From NCBI RefSeq assembly GCF_946885955.1, contig NZ_CAMPHI010000035.1:1-57734 (forward strand): a stretch of 57,734 bases of DNA, read 5' to 3'. Both the position numbers and the translations under genes were made by a program. Shown one piece after another: positions 17,661 through 25,882 of this stretch. Position 1 is the first letter of the stretch, and the number at the start of each line of letters is the position of its first letter. The DNA comes from an uncultured Pseudomonas sp. (GTDB taxonomy: Bacteria; Pseudomonadota; Gammaproteobacteria; Pseudomonadales; Pseudomonadaceae). The notes under the pieces are model-generated. The model did no database searches, had not been told where the DNA came from, and was given only the letters and a program-made list of their open reading frames with translations.

Positions 17661-19046
17661 ATGGGTACCCTCGGTATTCTGATTTCCCTGGCGCTGTTGA
17701 TGTACCTCGCTTACCGCGGCATCAACGTGCTGATCCTCGCCCCGCTACTTGCCTTGCTCGCGCTGCTGTTTTCCGGCGAAGTCGCCATGCTGCTGCCGAC
17801 CTACACCCAGATCTTTATGAAGGCCATGGGTGGCTACGTCATCCAGTTCTTCCCGCTGTTTCTGCTCGGCGCGCTGTTCGGCAAGCTGATGGACGACTCC
17901 GGCTCGGCGCGGGCGATTGCCCATGGCATCGTCGCCAAGGTCGGCAGCCAGCGGGCGGTGCTGGCCATCGTCCTGGCGTGCGGCATTCTTACCTACGGCG
18001 GCGTGTCGTTGTTCGTGGTGGCGTTCGCGGTGTATCCGATAGGCGCGGCGCTGTTTCGCGAAGCGGGGATTGCCAAGCGCTTGATCCCCGGCGCCATCGC
18101 CCTCGGCTCCTTCACCTTCACCATGACCGCCCTGCCCGGCACGCCGGCGATTCAGAACGCCATTCCCAACCCCTTCTTCGGCACCGATGCTTTCGCCGCG
18201 CCGGGCCTGGGAGTGATCGCCGGCTTGATCATGTTCGGCCTCGGCACCTGGTGGCTGAGCGCCCAGGCGCGCAAGTTGCAGGCCGCCGGTGAAGGTTACG
18301 GCGAGCACCGCGACGACCCGGTAACCCAGGAGCAAGGCAACACGCCGGGCTTCTGGCTGGCGTTGCTGCCGATCCTGCTGGTGATCGGCCTGAACTACCT
18401 GATGGCCAAGCAGATCCTGCCGAATATCGACGCCAGCTACCTGGCCAAGCCGGAGTTCGGCGGCCTGCAGGACGCCAAGTCGCTGATCGGCATCTGGGCG
18501 ATCATCGTCGCCCTGAGCGCGGCCATCCTGCTGCTGATCGCGTTGCATTGGCAGCGCTGGATGGACCTGAAGAAGACCGTCAACGACGGCGCCTTCGGCT
18601 CCATGCTGCCGATCCTCAATACCGCCGCGGAAGTCGGTTACGGCACCGTGATCGCCTCCCTGGCCGGCTTCGTGATCATCCGCGATCTGGTGCTCGGCGT
18701 GTCCAGCAACCCACTGATTTCCGAGGCCGTGGCGGTGAATATCCTCGCCGGCATCACCGGCTCGGCGTCGGGCGGCATGTCGATTGCGCTGAAGACCCTG
18801 GGCGAGCAGTACCTGACCCTGGCCACTACCGCCGGGATCAGCCCGGAGCTGCTGCACCGCGTCGCCGCCATGGCCTCGGGCTGCATGGACACCCTGCCGC
18901 ACAACGGCGCGGTGATCTCGCTGTTGGCGATCTGCAAGCTGACCCACCGCGAGTCGTACAAATTCATCTTCGTCAACACCGTGGCGTTCCCGATGGTGGC
19001 GCTGGCGGTGGTGATTACGCTAGGCACGCTGTTCGGCAGTTTCTGA
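17661..19046 (+). CDS. GntP-family permease, probably for a short-chain hydroxy or keto acid
   Basis: A 461-residue inner-membrane transporter with about 12 hydrophobic segments, typical of the GntP/gluconate-proton symporter family (ISLALLMYLAYRGINVLILA; ILACGILTYGGVSLFVVAFA-like segment; ITGSASGGMSIALKTLG; SGCMDTLPHNGAVI). Similar permeases beside 3-hydroxybutyrate genes import hydroxybutyrate or acetoacetate; the sigma-54 promoter, the regulator upstream and the CoA-transferase downstream support that over gluconate. The ATG has AGGAA 7 bases upstream. A 181-base gap with a REP-like hairpin (about 19152-19200) separates it from the next gene. Confidence 0.85.
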   Translation: MGTLGILISLALLMYLAYRGINVLILAPLLALLALLFSGEVAMLLPTYTQIFMKAMGGYVIQFFPLFLLGALFGKLMDDSGSARAIAHGIVAKVGSQRAVLAIVLACGILTYGGVSLFVVAFAVYPIGAALFREAGIAKRLIPGAIALGSFTFTMTALPGTPAIQNAIPNPFFGTDAFAAPGLGVIAGLIMFGLGTWWLSAQARKLQAAGEGYGEHRDDPVTQEQGNTPGFWLALLPILLVIGLNYLMAKQILPNIDASYLAKPEFGGLQDAKSLIGIWAIIVALSAAILLLIALHWQRWMDLKKTVNDGAFGSMLPILNTAAEVGYGTVIASLAGFVIIRDLVLGVSSNPLISEAVAVNILAGITGSASGGMSIALKTLGEQYLTLATTAGISPELLHRVAAMASGCMDTLPHNGAVISLLAICKLTHRESYKFIFVNTVAFPMVALAVVITLGTLFGSF

Positions 19047-19227
19047 TCACCGCGGATGGGTTACGGCGCGTTTGTTCTGCTGGCAGCAGATCAATTTGCG
19101 GGCGCCCGACCTATGCGGCCCGACCCATCCTGCTGCCTGATATCGAGTCTGGCGGGAGCGCTTTGCGCCGAGATTTTCGCGGACAAGTCCGCTCCTACAG
19201 CCCCCTGGTTTTCAACGAGTACCCGCT

Positions 19228-20784
19228 ATGAGCAAGATCATGAGCGCCGCCGCCGCGGTGGCGCGCATCGGCGATAACGCCAACCTCGCCACCGGCGGTT
19301 TCGTCGGTATCGGTTTCGCCGAGGAAATCGCCATCGCCCTGGAGCAGCGCTTTCTCGCCGAGCATGCGCCGCAGGGTCTGACCCTGGTGTATGCCGCCGG
19401 CCAGGGCGACGGCAAGGGTCGCGGCCTCAATCACCTGGCCCATGAAGGTTTGGTGCGCCGGGTGATCGGTGGCCATTGGGGCCTGGTGCCGGGGCTGCAG
19501 AGGCTGGCGGTGGAAAACCGCATCGAGGCCTACAACCTGCCGCAAGGGGTGATTTCGCAGCTGTTCCGCGATATCGCCGCGGGCAAGCCGGGCCAGCTGT
19601 CGAGGATCGGCCTGGGTACCTTCGTCGACCCCGAGTTCGGCGGCGGCAAGCTCAACGCCTGCACCACCACCGAACTGGTGCGACGCATGCCGATCGATGG
19701 CGAGGATTACCTGTTCTATCCGACCTTTCCAATTCACGTCGGCATCGTCCGCGCCACCAGCGCCGATGCGGACGGCAATCTGTCGTTCGAGCGCGAGGCC
19801 TTGACCATCGAGAGCCTGGCCATCGCCATGGCCGCGCACAACTCCGGCGGCCTAGTGATCGCCCAGGTCGAGCGCATCGTCGAGCGCGGTTCGCTGAACG
19901 CGCGTGAGGTGAAGATCCCCGGCATGCTGGTCGACTGCGTGGTGGTCGCCGAACCGCAGAACCACCAGCAGACCTTCGCCACCGCGTACAACTCGGCCTT
20001 CGCCGCCGAAATTCGCGTACCGGCGGACAGCCTGGCGCCGCTGCCGCTGGATGTGCGCAAGCTGATCGCCCGCCGCGCCGCACTGGAGCTGCGACCCGGC
20101 GCGGTGGTCAACCTGGGCATCGGCATGCCCGAAGGCGTGGCGGCGGTGGCCGCCGAGGAAGGCGTGATCGACCTGCTGACCCTGACCGCCGAGCCCGGGG
20201 TGATCGGTGGCATCCCCGCTTCGGGTCTGGATTTTGGCGCGGCAAGCAACCACAGCGCACTGCTCGACCAGCCCTACCAGTTCGATTTCTACGACGGCGG
20301 CGGATTGGATCTGGCGTTTCTCGGCCTGGCCCAGGCGGATGCGGCGGGCAACCTCAACGTTTCCAGGTTCGGCTCGCGCCTGGCTGGCGCGGGCGGCTTT
20401 ATCAATATCAGCCAGAGCGCCAAGGCCGTGGTGTTCGTCGGCACGTTCAGCGCGGGGCCGCAGGATATCCGTATCGAAAACGGCGCATTGCGCATTGTGC
20501 GCGATGGCGAGCTGCGCAAGTTCGTCGCCACGGTCGAACACCGCACCTTCTCCGGCAAGCTCGCCGCCGAGCGCGGCCAGCCGGTGCTGTATATCACCGA
20601 GCGCTGCGTGTTCCGCCTAACCGGCGAGGGTCTGGAGCTGATCGAGATCGCCCCCGGCGTCGACCTGGAGCGCGACATCCTCGCGCGCATGGACTTCCGC
20701 CCGCTGGTGCGCGCACCTAAGCCCATGGACCCGGCGCTGTTTCTGCCGGCAGCCACCGGCCTGCGCGCTCGCCTGAACAGCTGA
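19228..20784 (+). CDS. fused alpha/beta acyl-CoA:acetate/3-keto-acid CoA-transferase
   Basis: A 518-residue enzyme of family I CoA-transferases with both halves in one chain, the YdiF/propionate CoA-transferase arrangement. The N-terminal half begins with the glycine-rich [16 protein letters not shown]oA-binding segment. The C-terminal half has [20 protein letters not shown], then [20 protein letters not shown] with the likely catalytic glutamate at residue 322, and [19 protein letters not shown]. It should move CoA between a short-chain acyl-CoA and a keto or hydroxy acid. Being downstream of the GntP permease suggests activation of imported acetoacetate-like substrates. The ribosome site is weak. 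A strong terminator follows. Confidence 0.85.
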   Translation: MSKIMSAAAAVARIGDNANLATGGFVGIGFAEEIAIALEQRFLAEHAPQGLTLVYAAGQGDGKGRGLNHLAHEGLVRRVIGGHWGLVPGLQRLAVENRIEAYNLPQGVISQLFRDIAAGKPGQLSRIGLGTFVDPEFGGGKLNACTTTELVRRMPIDGEDYLFYPTFPIHVGIVRATSADADGNLSFEREALTIESLAIAMAAHNSGGLVIAQVERIVERGSLNAREVKIPGMLVDCVVVAEPQNHQQTFATAYNSAFAAEIRVPADSLAPLPLDVRKLIARRAALELRPGAVVNLGIGMPEGVAAVAAEEGVIDLLTLTAEPGVIGGIPASGLDFGAASNHSALLDQPYQFDFYDGGGLDLAFLGLAQADAAGNLNVSRFGSRLAGAGGFINISQSAKAVVFVGTFSAGPQDIRIENGALRIVRDGELRKFVATVEHRTFSGKLAAERGQPVLYITERCVFRLTGEGLELIEIAPGVDLERDILARMDFRPLVRAPKPMDPALFLPAATGLRARLNS

Positions 20785-20799
20785 TCCGTTACGTGAACG

Positions 20800-20830
20800 G
20801 CCGGGCCGCCTTGGCCCGGCTGCTTTTTTT
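20800..20830 (+). terminator. terminator of the permease/CoA-transferase unit
   Basis: GCCGGGCC and GGCCCGGC form a perfect 8-bp stem with a 5-base loop, followed by TGC and a run of T residues. Confidence 0.88.
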
Positions 20831-20925
20831 CACGCCTACAGGCCTTAGCGCCGCGAACAAACAGCGCCATTTCATTACGACCCAGCACAACCCGCTGGTC
20901 CCTGGCGCGGTGTTGCGGTGGCTGG

Positions 20926-22872
20926 TTAATCCGCCAGCAGCGGCGGCATCGGGCAGTCGAGCATATCGGCGACCGCGCGCAGCAGCTCGGCCTCGGTGGC
21001 GGTGACTTGGCCATCGTGCTCGATACAACAGGCCATGGCCTTGAGCAGCCGCGGCTTTTGCAGCGGCCACATCTGATTCAGGCGACCCAGGGCCTGGTCC
21101 AGCGCCTGCATGTTGGGCATGCCGTCATCGGCAAAGGCCAGGTGATCGAACGGCAATGCCATGCGCGCACTGGCGAAGGCCTGTGCCGCCTGCTCCGGCT
21201 GCGCGTGGCCGGCATGGGCCAGAGCGGACAGCAGCAATGCGCTCTCGTCGGCCAGTTCCAGCAGGTGGTATTTGCCATTGAGCGGGCGCGCGCCCTCGAT
21301 ATTGCGTTGCAGGATGCGCAGCAGCGTCCACTCCAGCAGATCGATCTTGCGGTCGGCCTTGGCCAGCATGATCAGGTTGCGCTGCAGCAGTGCCCATTGC
21401 GATTTGCTCAGTTGCTTCAAGGCGGGGATCGTCAACTCCAGCAAGGGCAGACGCAGCCCCTCACCAAGCTCGACCAGCGCGCTATCGAGTGCCTCCAGAG
21501 CGGTGGCGACCTCTGCTTGCAACTGCGGACGCAGCAGGTCCAGCTGCCGCTGCCGTGCGCCGGACTCGCGGTCGAGCATCAGGCCATAGGCCAGCGCCTG
21601 GCCGCCCTCGCAGCTATGCGCGGCGGCTTTCAGGGGCTCCGGTATCTGCTGCAAAGCATTGCGCGCCTGCTGCAGATGCGCCGGCTGCGGCTCACCAATG
21701 GCCGCAATGGATTGCGTCAGCGCCGCGGGAGAGAAGCCGGCGGCCACTTCCAGACCGGCCATCTGTCGATCCCAACTGCCAGCGACCTCGGCCTCGCCAG
21801 GCGCCCCGGGGGCTTGCGCATCAGACGCCGGCGCTTGATTGAGCTTAACGGCGGGAAACTGCCCATCCCAACCCGGATCAACCCTGCGAATACGTTCGGC
21901 CAACGGCGGATGCGTGGCCAGCCAGCCGCTCAGGGCCACGCCGAGGCCTTGGCCGAAATACAGGTGGCTGAACTCCGCGGCGTTGCGGGCTTGGATCTGC
22001 GAGCCCAAGGGGAAGCCACCGATCTTTTTCAATGCACCGCCAATGCTGTCGGGATTGCGGGTGTACTGCACCGCCGCGGCATCGGCGAGAAATTCGCGCT
22101 GGCGGCTGACCGCGGCCTTGATCAGGTTGCCGAAAAAGGTGCCGGCGTAGCCCAGCACCAGCAAGGTGCCGCCAATGGCCAACACCACCAGGCCGGAATT
22201 GTCGCGGCTCGACCGACTGCTGCGCCCACTGAAGCTGCGCAGCACGAAACCGCCGATCAGGCCGAGCAACAGAATGCCATGCAGCACCGCGACCAGACGG
22301 GTGTTGAGGCGCATGTCACCATGAAAGATATGGCTGAATTCGTGGGCGATAACGCCCTGCAGTTCGTCCCGCGAGAGCAATTCGATCGCGCCGCGGGTGA
22401 TGCCGATCACCGCGTCCTGAGGCGTCAGGCCAGCGGCGAAGGCGTTGATCGACAATTCGTCGAGGACGTATACCGCCGGTACCGGCGTGCCCGCGGCGAG
22501 GGCCATTTCCTCGACCACATTGAGCAGCCGCCGCTCCTCGAAGGTCTGCGGTTCCAGGTTGATCAGCCGCCCGCCGAGCCGCTGCGCCACGACCTTTCCA
22601 CCACGGCTCAACTGCATGCTTTTATACAGGCTGCCAAGCGACACCACGGTCACCACCGCCAAGGCCACATAGCCCACCAGCATCCAGTCGATCCCACCGG
22701 TAGCGCCGTAGCCTGGATAGCTCTGATAGCCCTGGTAGGTGTTCAGCATGCGCAGCGCCAGACTGATGGCGACGCTGATCAGGGTGATCAGGCTGAGCAC
22801 CGCCAATACCATCAGCAGTAACAAACGGCCGCTCTGGCGTTTGGCACGCTCCTGTTGCTCGAAGAAATTCAT
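20926..22872 (-). CDS. M48 metallopeptidase with C-terminal TerB-like region
   Basis: A 648-residue membrane protease. Two N-terminal helices (about 16-42 and 63-82) precede an HtpX-like M48 domain with the zinc motif HEFSH at 177-181 and AVSRQREFLADAAAVQYTRNP downstream (third zinc ligand Glu). This is followed by a long helical extension of about 300 residues. The last part (LLKAMACCIEHDGQVTATEA, ELLRAVADML) resembles the tellurite-resistance TerB/DjlA acidic-helical fold. It follows lemA with a 24-base gap; LemA-M48 pairs are common and thought to act together in envelope quality control. The ATG at 22872 is the only sensible start. Confidence 0.85.
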   Translation of the reverse strand: MNFFEQQERAKRQSGRLLLLMVLAVLSLITLISVAISLALRMLNTYQGYQSYPGYGATGGIDWMLVGYVALAVVTVVSLGSLYKSMQLSRGGKVVAQRLGGRLINLEPQTFEERRLLNVVEEMALAAGTPVPAVYVLDELSINAFAAGLTPQDAVIGITRGAIELLSRDELQGVIAHEFSHIFHGDMRLNTRLVAVLHGILLLGLIGGFVLRSFSGRSSRSSRDNSGLVVLAIGGTLLVLGYAGTFFGNLIKAAVSRQREFLADAAAVQYTRNPDSIGGALKKIGGFPLGSQIQARNAAEFSHLYFGQGLGVALSGWLATHPPLAERIRRVDPGWDGQFPAVKLNQAPASDAQAPGAPGEAEVAGSWDRQMAGLEVAAGFSPAALTQSIAAIGEPQPAHLQQARNALQQIPEPLKAAAHSCEGGQALAYGLMLDRESGARQRQLDLLRPQLQAEVATALEALDSALVELGEGLRLPLLELTIPALKQLSKSQWALLQRNLIMLAKADRKIDLLEWTLLRILQRNIEGARPLNGKYHLLELADESALLLSALAHAGHAQPEQAAQAFASARMALPFDHLAFADDGMPNMQALDQALGRLNQMWPLQKPRLLKAMACCIEHDGQVTATEAELLRAVADMLDCPMPPLLAD

Positions 22873-22896
22873 TGCGCGGCCCGTGTCCCGATTAAA

Positions 22897-23493
22897 TTAG
22901 AACGACACTTTCGGCGCTTCCTGAATCGCCGCGCTATCGGCGAATTCGAGCAGGCTGGCATCCTGGGCATGGCCGAAACTGGCGGCCAGCACCACTGCCG
23001 GGAAGCCCTGCTTGTAGGTGTTGTAGGTCATCACCGCATCGTTGTAGGCCTGGCGAGCGAATGCGACCTTGTTTTCCGTGGTGCTCAACTCTTCGCTGAG
23101 CTGTTGCATGTTCTGCGACGCCTTGAGGTCCGGGTAGGCTTCCATCACCACATTGAGGCGGCCCATGGCGCCGCTCAGCAAACCCTCGGCACCGGCCAGT
23201 TGTGCCATGCCCTGCGGGCTGCCCGGCTGCGCCGCGGCGGCCTTGAGGCCGGCAAGCGCACTGTTGCGTGCGGCGATCACCGCCTCCAGGGTTTCGCGCT
23301 CATGGGCCAGATAGCCCTTGGCGGTTTCCACCAGATTGGGGATCAGGTCGTAACGGCGCTTGAGTTGCACTTCGATCTGCGCGAAGGCGTTCTGGAAACG
23401 GTTACGCAGCTTCACCAACTGGTTGTAGATGCCGATCACGTAGAAAATCAAAGCGGCCAGGACGGCCAGAATAATCAGGGTGGAGACAGCCAT
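22897..23493 (-). CDS. lemA: LemA family protein
   Basis: A 198-residue protein with one N-terminal membrane helix (STLIILAVLAALIFYVIGIYNQLV) and the hallmark LemA segment VKLRNRFQNAFAQIEVQLKR, RYDLIPNLVETAKGY, then HERETLEAVIAARN. LemA proteins are extracytoplasmic helical-bundle proteins often encoded next to peptidases. It is the first gene of a two-gene operon with the M48 peptidase. Unrelated to the GacS kinase that was once also called LemA. Confidence 0.93.
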   Translation of the reverse strand: MAVSTLIILAVLAALIFYVIGIYNQLVKLRNRFQNAFAQIEVQLKRRYDLIPNLVETAKGYLAHERETLEAVIAARNSALAGLKAAAAQPGSPQGMAQLAGAEGLLSGAMGRLNVVMEAYPDLKASQNMQQLSEELSTTENKVAFARQAYNDAVMTYNTYKQGFPAVVLAASFGHAQDASLLEFADSAAIQEAPKVSF

Positions 23494-23550
23494 GGTGAAG
23501 TCCTTGTCCGAGGGGAAGAAAGGCCGATGGTAGCCGAAAAACTACCGGAT

Positions 23551-23582
23551 GACGCCCCCGCCCGGAACACGCCCGCGGGGGC
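23551..23582 (-). terminator. GC-rich hairpin after the flagellin gene
   Basis: GCCCCCGCCC and its inverted partner CGCGGGGGC lie just past the flagellin stop. There is no close T run on the minus strand, so termination efficiency is uncertain. Confidence 0.4.
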
Positions 23583-23591
23583 TGAGGGGAA

Positions 23592-25079
23592 TCACAACCC
23601 CTGCAGCAGCGTCAGGATCGCCTGCGGTCGCTGGTTGGCCTGAGCCAGCAGGCTGGTGGCGGCTTGCTGCAGGATCTGCTGGCGCACCAGCGTCGAGAGT
23701 TCCACCGCATAGTCGGTATCGCGGATTCGGCTGCGCGCCGCGGAAAGGTTTTCAGCGCCGTTCTGCAGGTTGGCGATGCTGTACTCGAAGCGGTTCTGCA
23801 CGGCGCCCAGTTGCGCACGCGCGCTGTCTACCAGGCTCAATGCGCCGTCGATCGCGCCGATCGCGGTCTGCGCCCCAATCTCGCTCAACAGGTCGATTTC
23901 TTCGATTTTCTCCAGCGTGCTGCCCTGGGCCGCCAGGCTACCGTTCAGGGTCGTGGCGTCCACCTGGGTTCTGAATGCGTTGGCGCTGCTCAAGCGCACC
24001 ACGCCGATCGCCCGTAGCGCCGAACCGTCGTCCAAGGTGGCCAATGAGCTGGTCAGTTCCTCCTCGCCGGTGTAGTCGAAGCCCTGCACATCGACGGTAC
24101 CGGTGCTATCCGAGAGAAATGACTCGATGGCGATGTCGTATCCCGCTTCGCTGACCAGCCACAGCTTGCCTTCCTCGACCCGCGCGCTGATTCCGGTCGT
24201 GCCGGACTTGGCGGTGATGGCCTCGGCCAGCAGGCTGAGGTCGCCATCTTCGACTTTGGCGTGAATGCTTACCGCATCGGTGTTGGCCCCGTACAGATCG
24301 AACGAGTAGGTGTCGTCTTCACTAACGCTCAACTGCACCAAGGTGCGCGCATCGGCGAGCACGCCGGTGCTTTCAGAATGCTTATTGATGGTTTTGGCGA
24401 CCGCGTTGGCCGAGCCCTCGACCGCGAAGGTTGCGGTGTAACGGCCGTAGATGCTCAGTTCGCCGGTTACCAGGTTGTCCGGTATCGCGCCATTTTGCGC
24501 GAGCAACCCGCCGAGCTGGTCGCTCGACGCGGCACCGACGGTGCCATTGACCAGATCGTGGGTGTTCACACCCAAGGTGTCGGAGCTGTAATTGCCCAGG
24601 CTAACCGAGATCGTTTCAAACGCGCTGGCGCCAACCTGAAATGCCTTCGAACCGAAAGAGCCATCGAGCAGCTTGCGCCCGCCAAAGCTGGTGGTTTCGG
24701 CAATCCGGCTCAGCTCCTGCTGCAACTGCAGGGTTTCCTCCTGCAGGGCGCTGCGCTCACTGCCCGCGCGGGCGCCACTCGCCGCTTGCAGCGCCAGATC
24801 GCGCATGCGCTGCAGGATTACCGTCGACTGCTGCAACGCGCCCTCGGCGGTCTGCGCCAGCGAGATTCCGTCATTGGCATTGCGCACGGCCACCTGCATA
24901 CCGCTGATCTGGCTGCTCAGGCGATTGGCAATCTGCAGGCCCGCCGCATCGTCCTTGGCGCTATTGATGCGGTAGCCGGTGGACAAGCGCTGCATCGAAG
25001 TTTCCAACGCCCGCGCGTTCTCATTCAGGTTGCGCTGAATGCTGAGCGAGGAAACGTTGGTATTGAGTGTCAGCGCCAT
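23592..25079 (-). CDS. fliC: flagellin
   Basis: A 495-residue flagellar filament protein. The N-terminal D0/D1 domain is canonical ([54 protein letters not shown]), and the C-terminal D1/D0 domain has [20 protein letters not shown] and [20 protein letters not shown]. The middle (about 150-390) is the variable surface region. The very end, [15 protein letters not shown], departs slightly from the usual ANQ-PQ-LSLL. No flagellar gene, fliD or flaG lies nearby, so this is a stand-alone or second flagellin. AAGGAT lies 7 bases before the ATG. Confidence 0.93.
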   Translation of the reverse strand: MALTLNTNVSSLSIQRNLNENARALETSMQRLSTGYRINSAKDDAAGLQIANRLSSQISGMQVAVRNANDGISLAQTAEGALQQSTVILQRMRDLALQAASGARAGSERSALQEETLQLQQELSRIAETTSFGGRKLLDGSFGSKAFQVGASAFETISVSLGNYSSDTLGVNTHDLVNGTVGAASSDQLGGLLAQNGAIPDNLVTGELSIYGRYTATFAVEGSANAVAKTINKHSESTGVLADARTLVQLSVSEDDTYSFDLYGANTDAVSIHAKVEDGDLSLLAEAITAKSGTTGISARVEEGKLWLVSEAGYDIAIESFLSDSTGTVDVQGFDYTGEEELTSSLATLDDGSALRAIGVVRLSSANAFRTQVDATTLNGSLAAQGSTLEKIEEIDLLSEIGAQTAIGAIDGALSLVDSARAQLGAVQNRFEYSIANLQNGAENLSAARSRIRDTDYAVELSTLVRQQILQQAATSLLAQANQRPQAILTLLQGL

Positions 25080-25154
25080 TCAAACATCCTTTTGATCAGC
25101 GCAATCCATTGCCAGACAGCAGCAATATTACGAGCTATCACAAGCTGACGGCGG

Positions 25155-25180
25155 TAATCGGCAAAACTTGAATATTTTTA
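25155..25180 (-). promoter_or_regulatory. sigma-28 (FliA)-like promoter of the flagellin gene
   Basis: On the minus strand TAAA (25177-25180) is separated by 14 bases from GCCGATTA (25155-25162), one mismatch from the FliA -10 GCCGATAA; usual spacing is about 15. It lies about 75 bases before the start codon. Confidence 0.6.
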
Positions 25181-25270
25181 TTTGCCCGCCGCAGCAGAGC
25201 GCCGCGGGCAGCGCACAACAGGTCGTAGAGACCAGGCTAAAGGTGGGAAAAGTGGGAGGGGCAAAAAAAG

Positions 25271-25296
25271 AAAACCCCGCTGACGCGGGGCTTTTG
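25271..25296 (-). terminator. terminator upstream of the flagellin promoter
   Basis: CCCCGC-TGAC-GCGGGG is flanked by A and T runs. On the minus strand the stem ends in TTTTCTTTTTTT, so it would stop transcription from the right before the flagellin promoter. Confidence 0.75.
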
Positions 25297-25483
25297 CAGA
25301 CTGTGTGCTGATATCCGTAATCTGCGCACCATCCTGGCGGCGATCCTATATGTATCCGTGTTGATAGCTCTGCGCTTCCTGCGCTACATCCATGGACAGA
25401 AGGTTACCGACACTTCATGGGCGGCAGTAGTGGCGATAACCAGCAGCCCTTGTAAGCAATAACCTACACGGATAGGGCGACCT

Positions 25484-25843
25484 TTTTTGCCCGGCTATCG
25501 AAGAGCGTGTGTTGCATTGGGATGGCGTGCTGGCCCCCGGCGAGTTGCCGGTGCTTGAGCTGGCCCGCCAGGTTGTTGGTGGCGACGAGTTGGGTGGCGA
25601 TGTTCTTCGTCTGAATCTGACTACCCCACCGGCATAGCGCAGATGTACAGCCTGATCAAACACTGCCGCATCAGCGGCTTTGCTCACCCGGTGCACCTGT
25701 ACTGAGGCGCGCGCCGACCGGAAGACTTTTACGTACTGGAGCACTGGGCGCAGCGGCAGCACGCGCCCAACCCGTTCCTGCATCAGGTGGTTAGCGATTC
25801 GTGCGGCTGGCAGAGCCGTTGCAGCCTGCTGCATGCGGCATAG
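25484..25843 (+). pseudogene. internally deleted ferredoxin-reductase (CDP-6-deoxy-glucoseen reductase-like) remnant
   Basis: The plus strand encodes EERVLHWDGVLAPGELPVLE, then LARQVVGGDELGGDVLRLNL. After a stop it resumes in another frame with AQMYSLIKHCRISGFAHPVH, GARRPEDFYVLEHWAQRQ and FLHQVVSDSCGWQSRCSLLH before a TAG. These match, from memory, the junction after the 2Fe-2S domain and the NAD-binding part of the AscD-like ferredoxin-NAD(P)H reductase of pseudomonads. The FAD-binding middle is deleted, and there are in-frame stops and no start. Nothing else is recognisable between 25297 and 25483. Confidence 0.7.
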
Positions 25844-25882
25844 AGCGGCGCACAGCAATTAAGGGCCGATATCGCTCTATAT

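Noticed and set aside
17222..18292. 356-codon frame over the REP cluster, the sigma-54 promoter and the permease start
   Set aside because: Covers palindromic and promoter sequence and reads the permease out of frame.
21007..22821. 604-codon plus-strand frame across the M48 peptidase gene
   Set aside because: Shadow frame rich in Arg, Gln and Leu; the minus strand encodes HEFSH and membrane helices.
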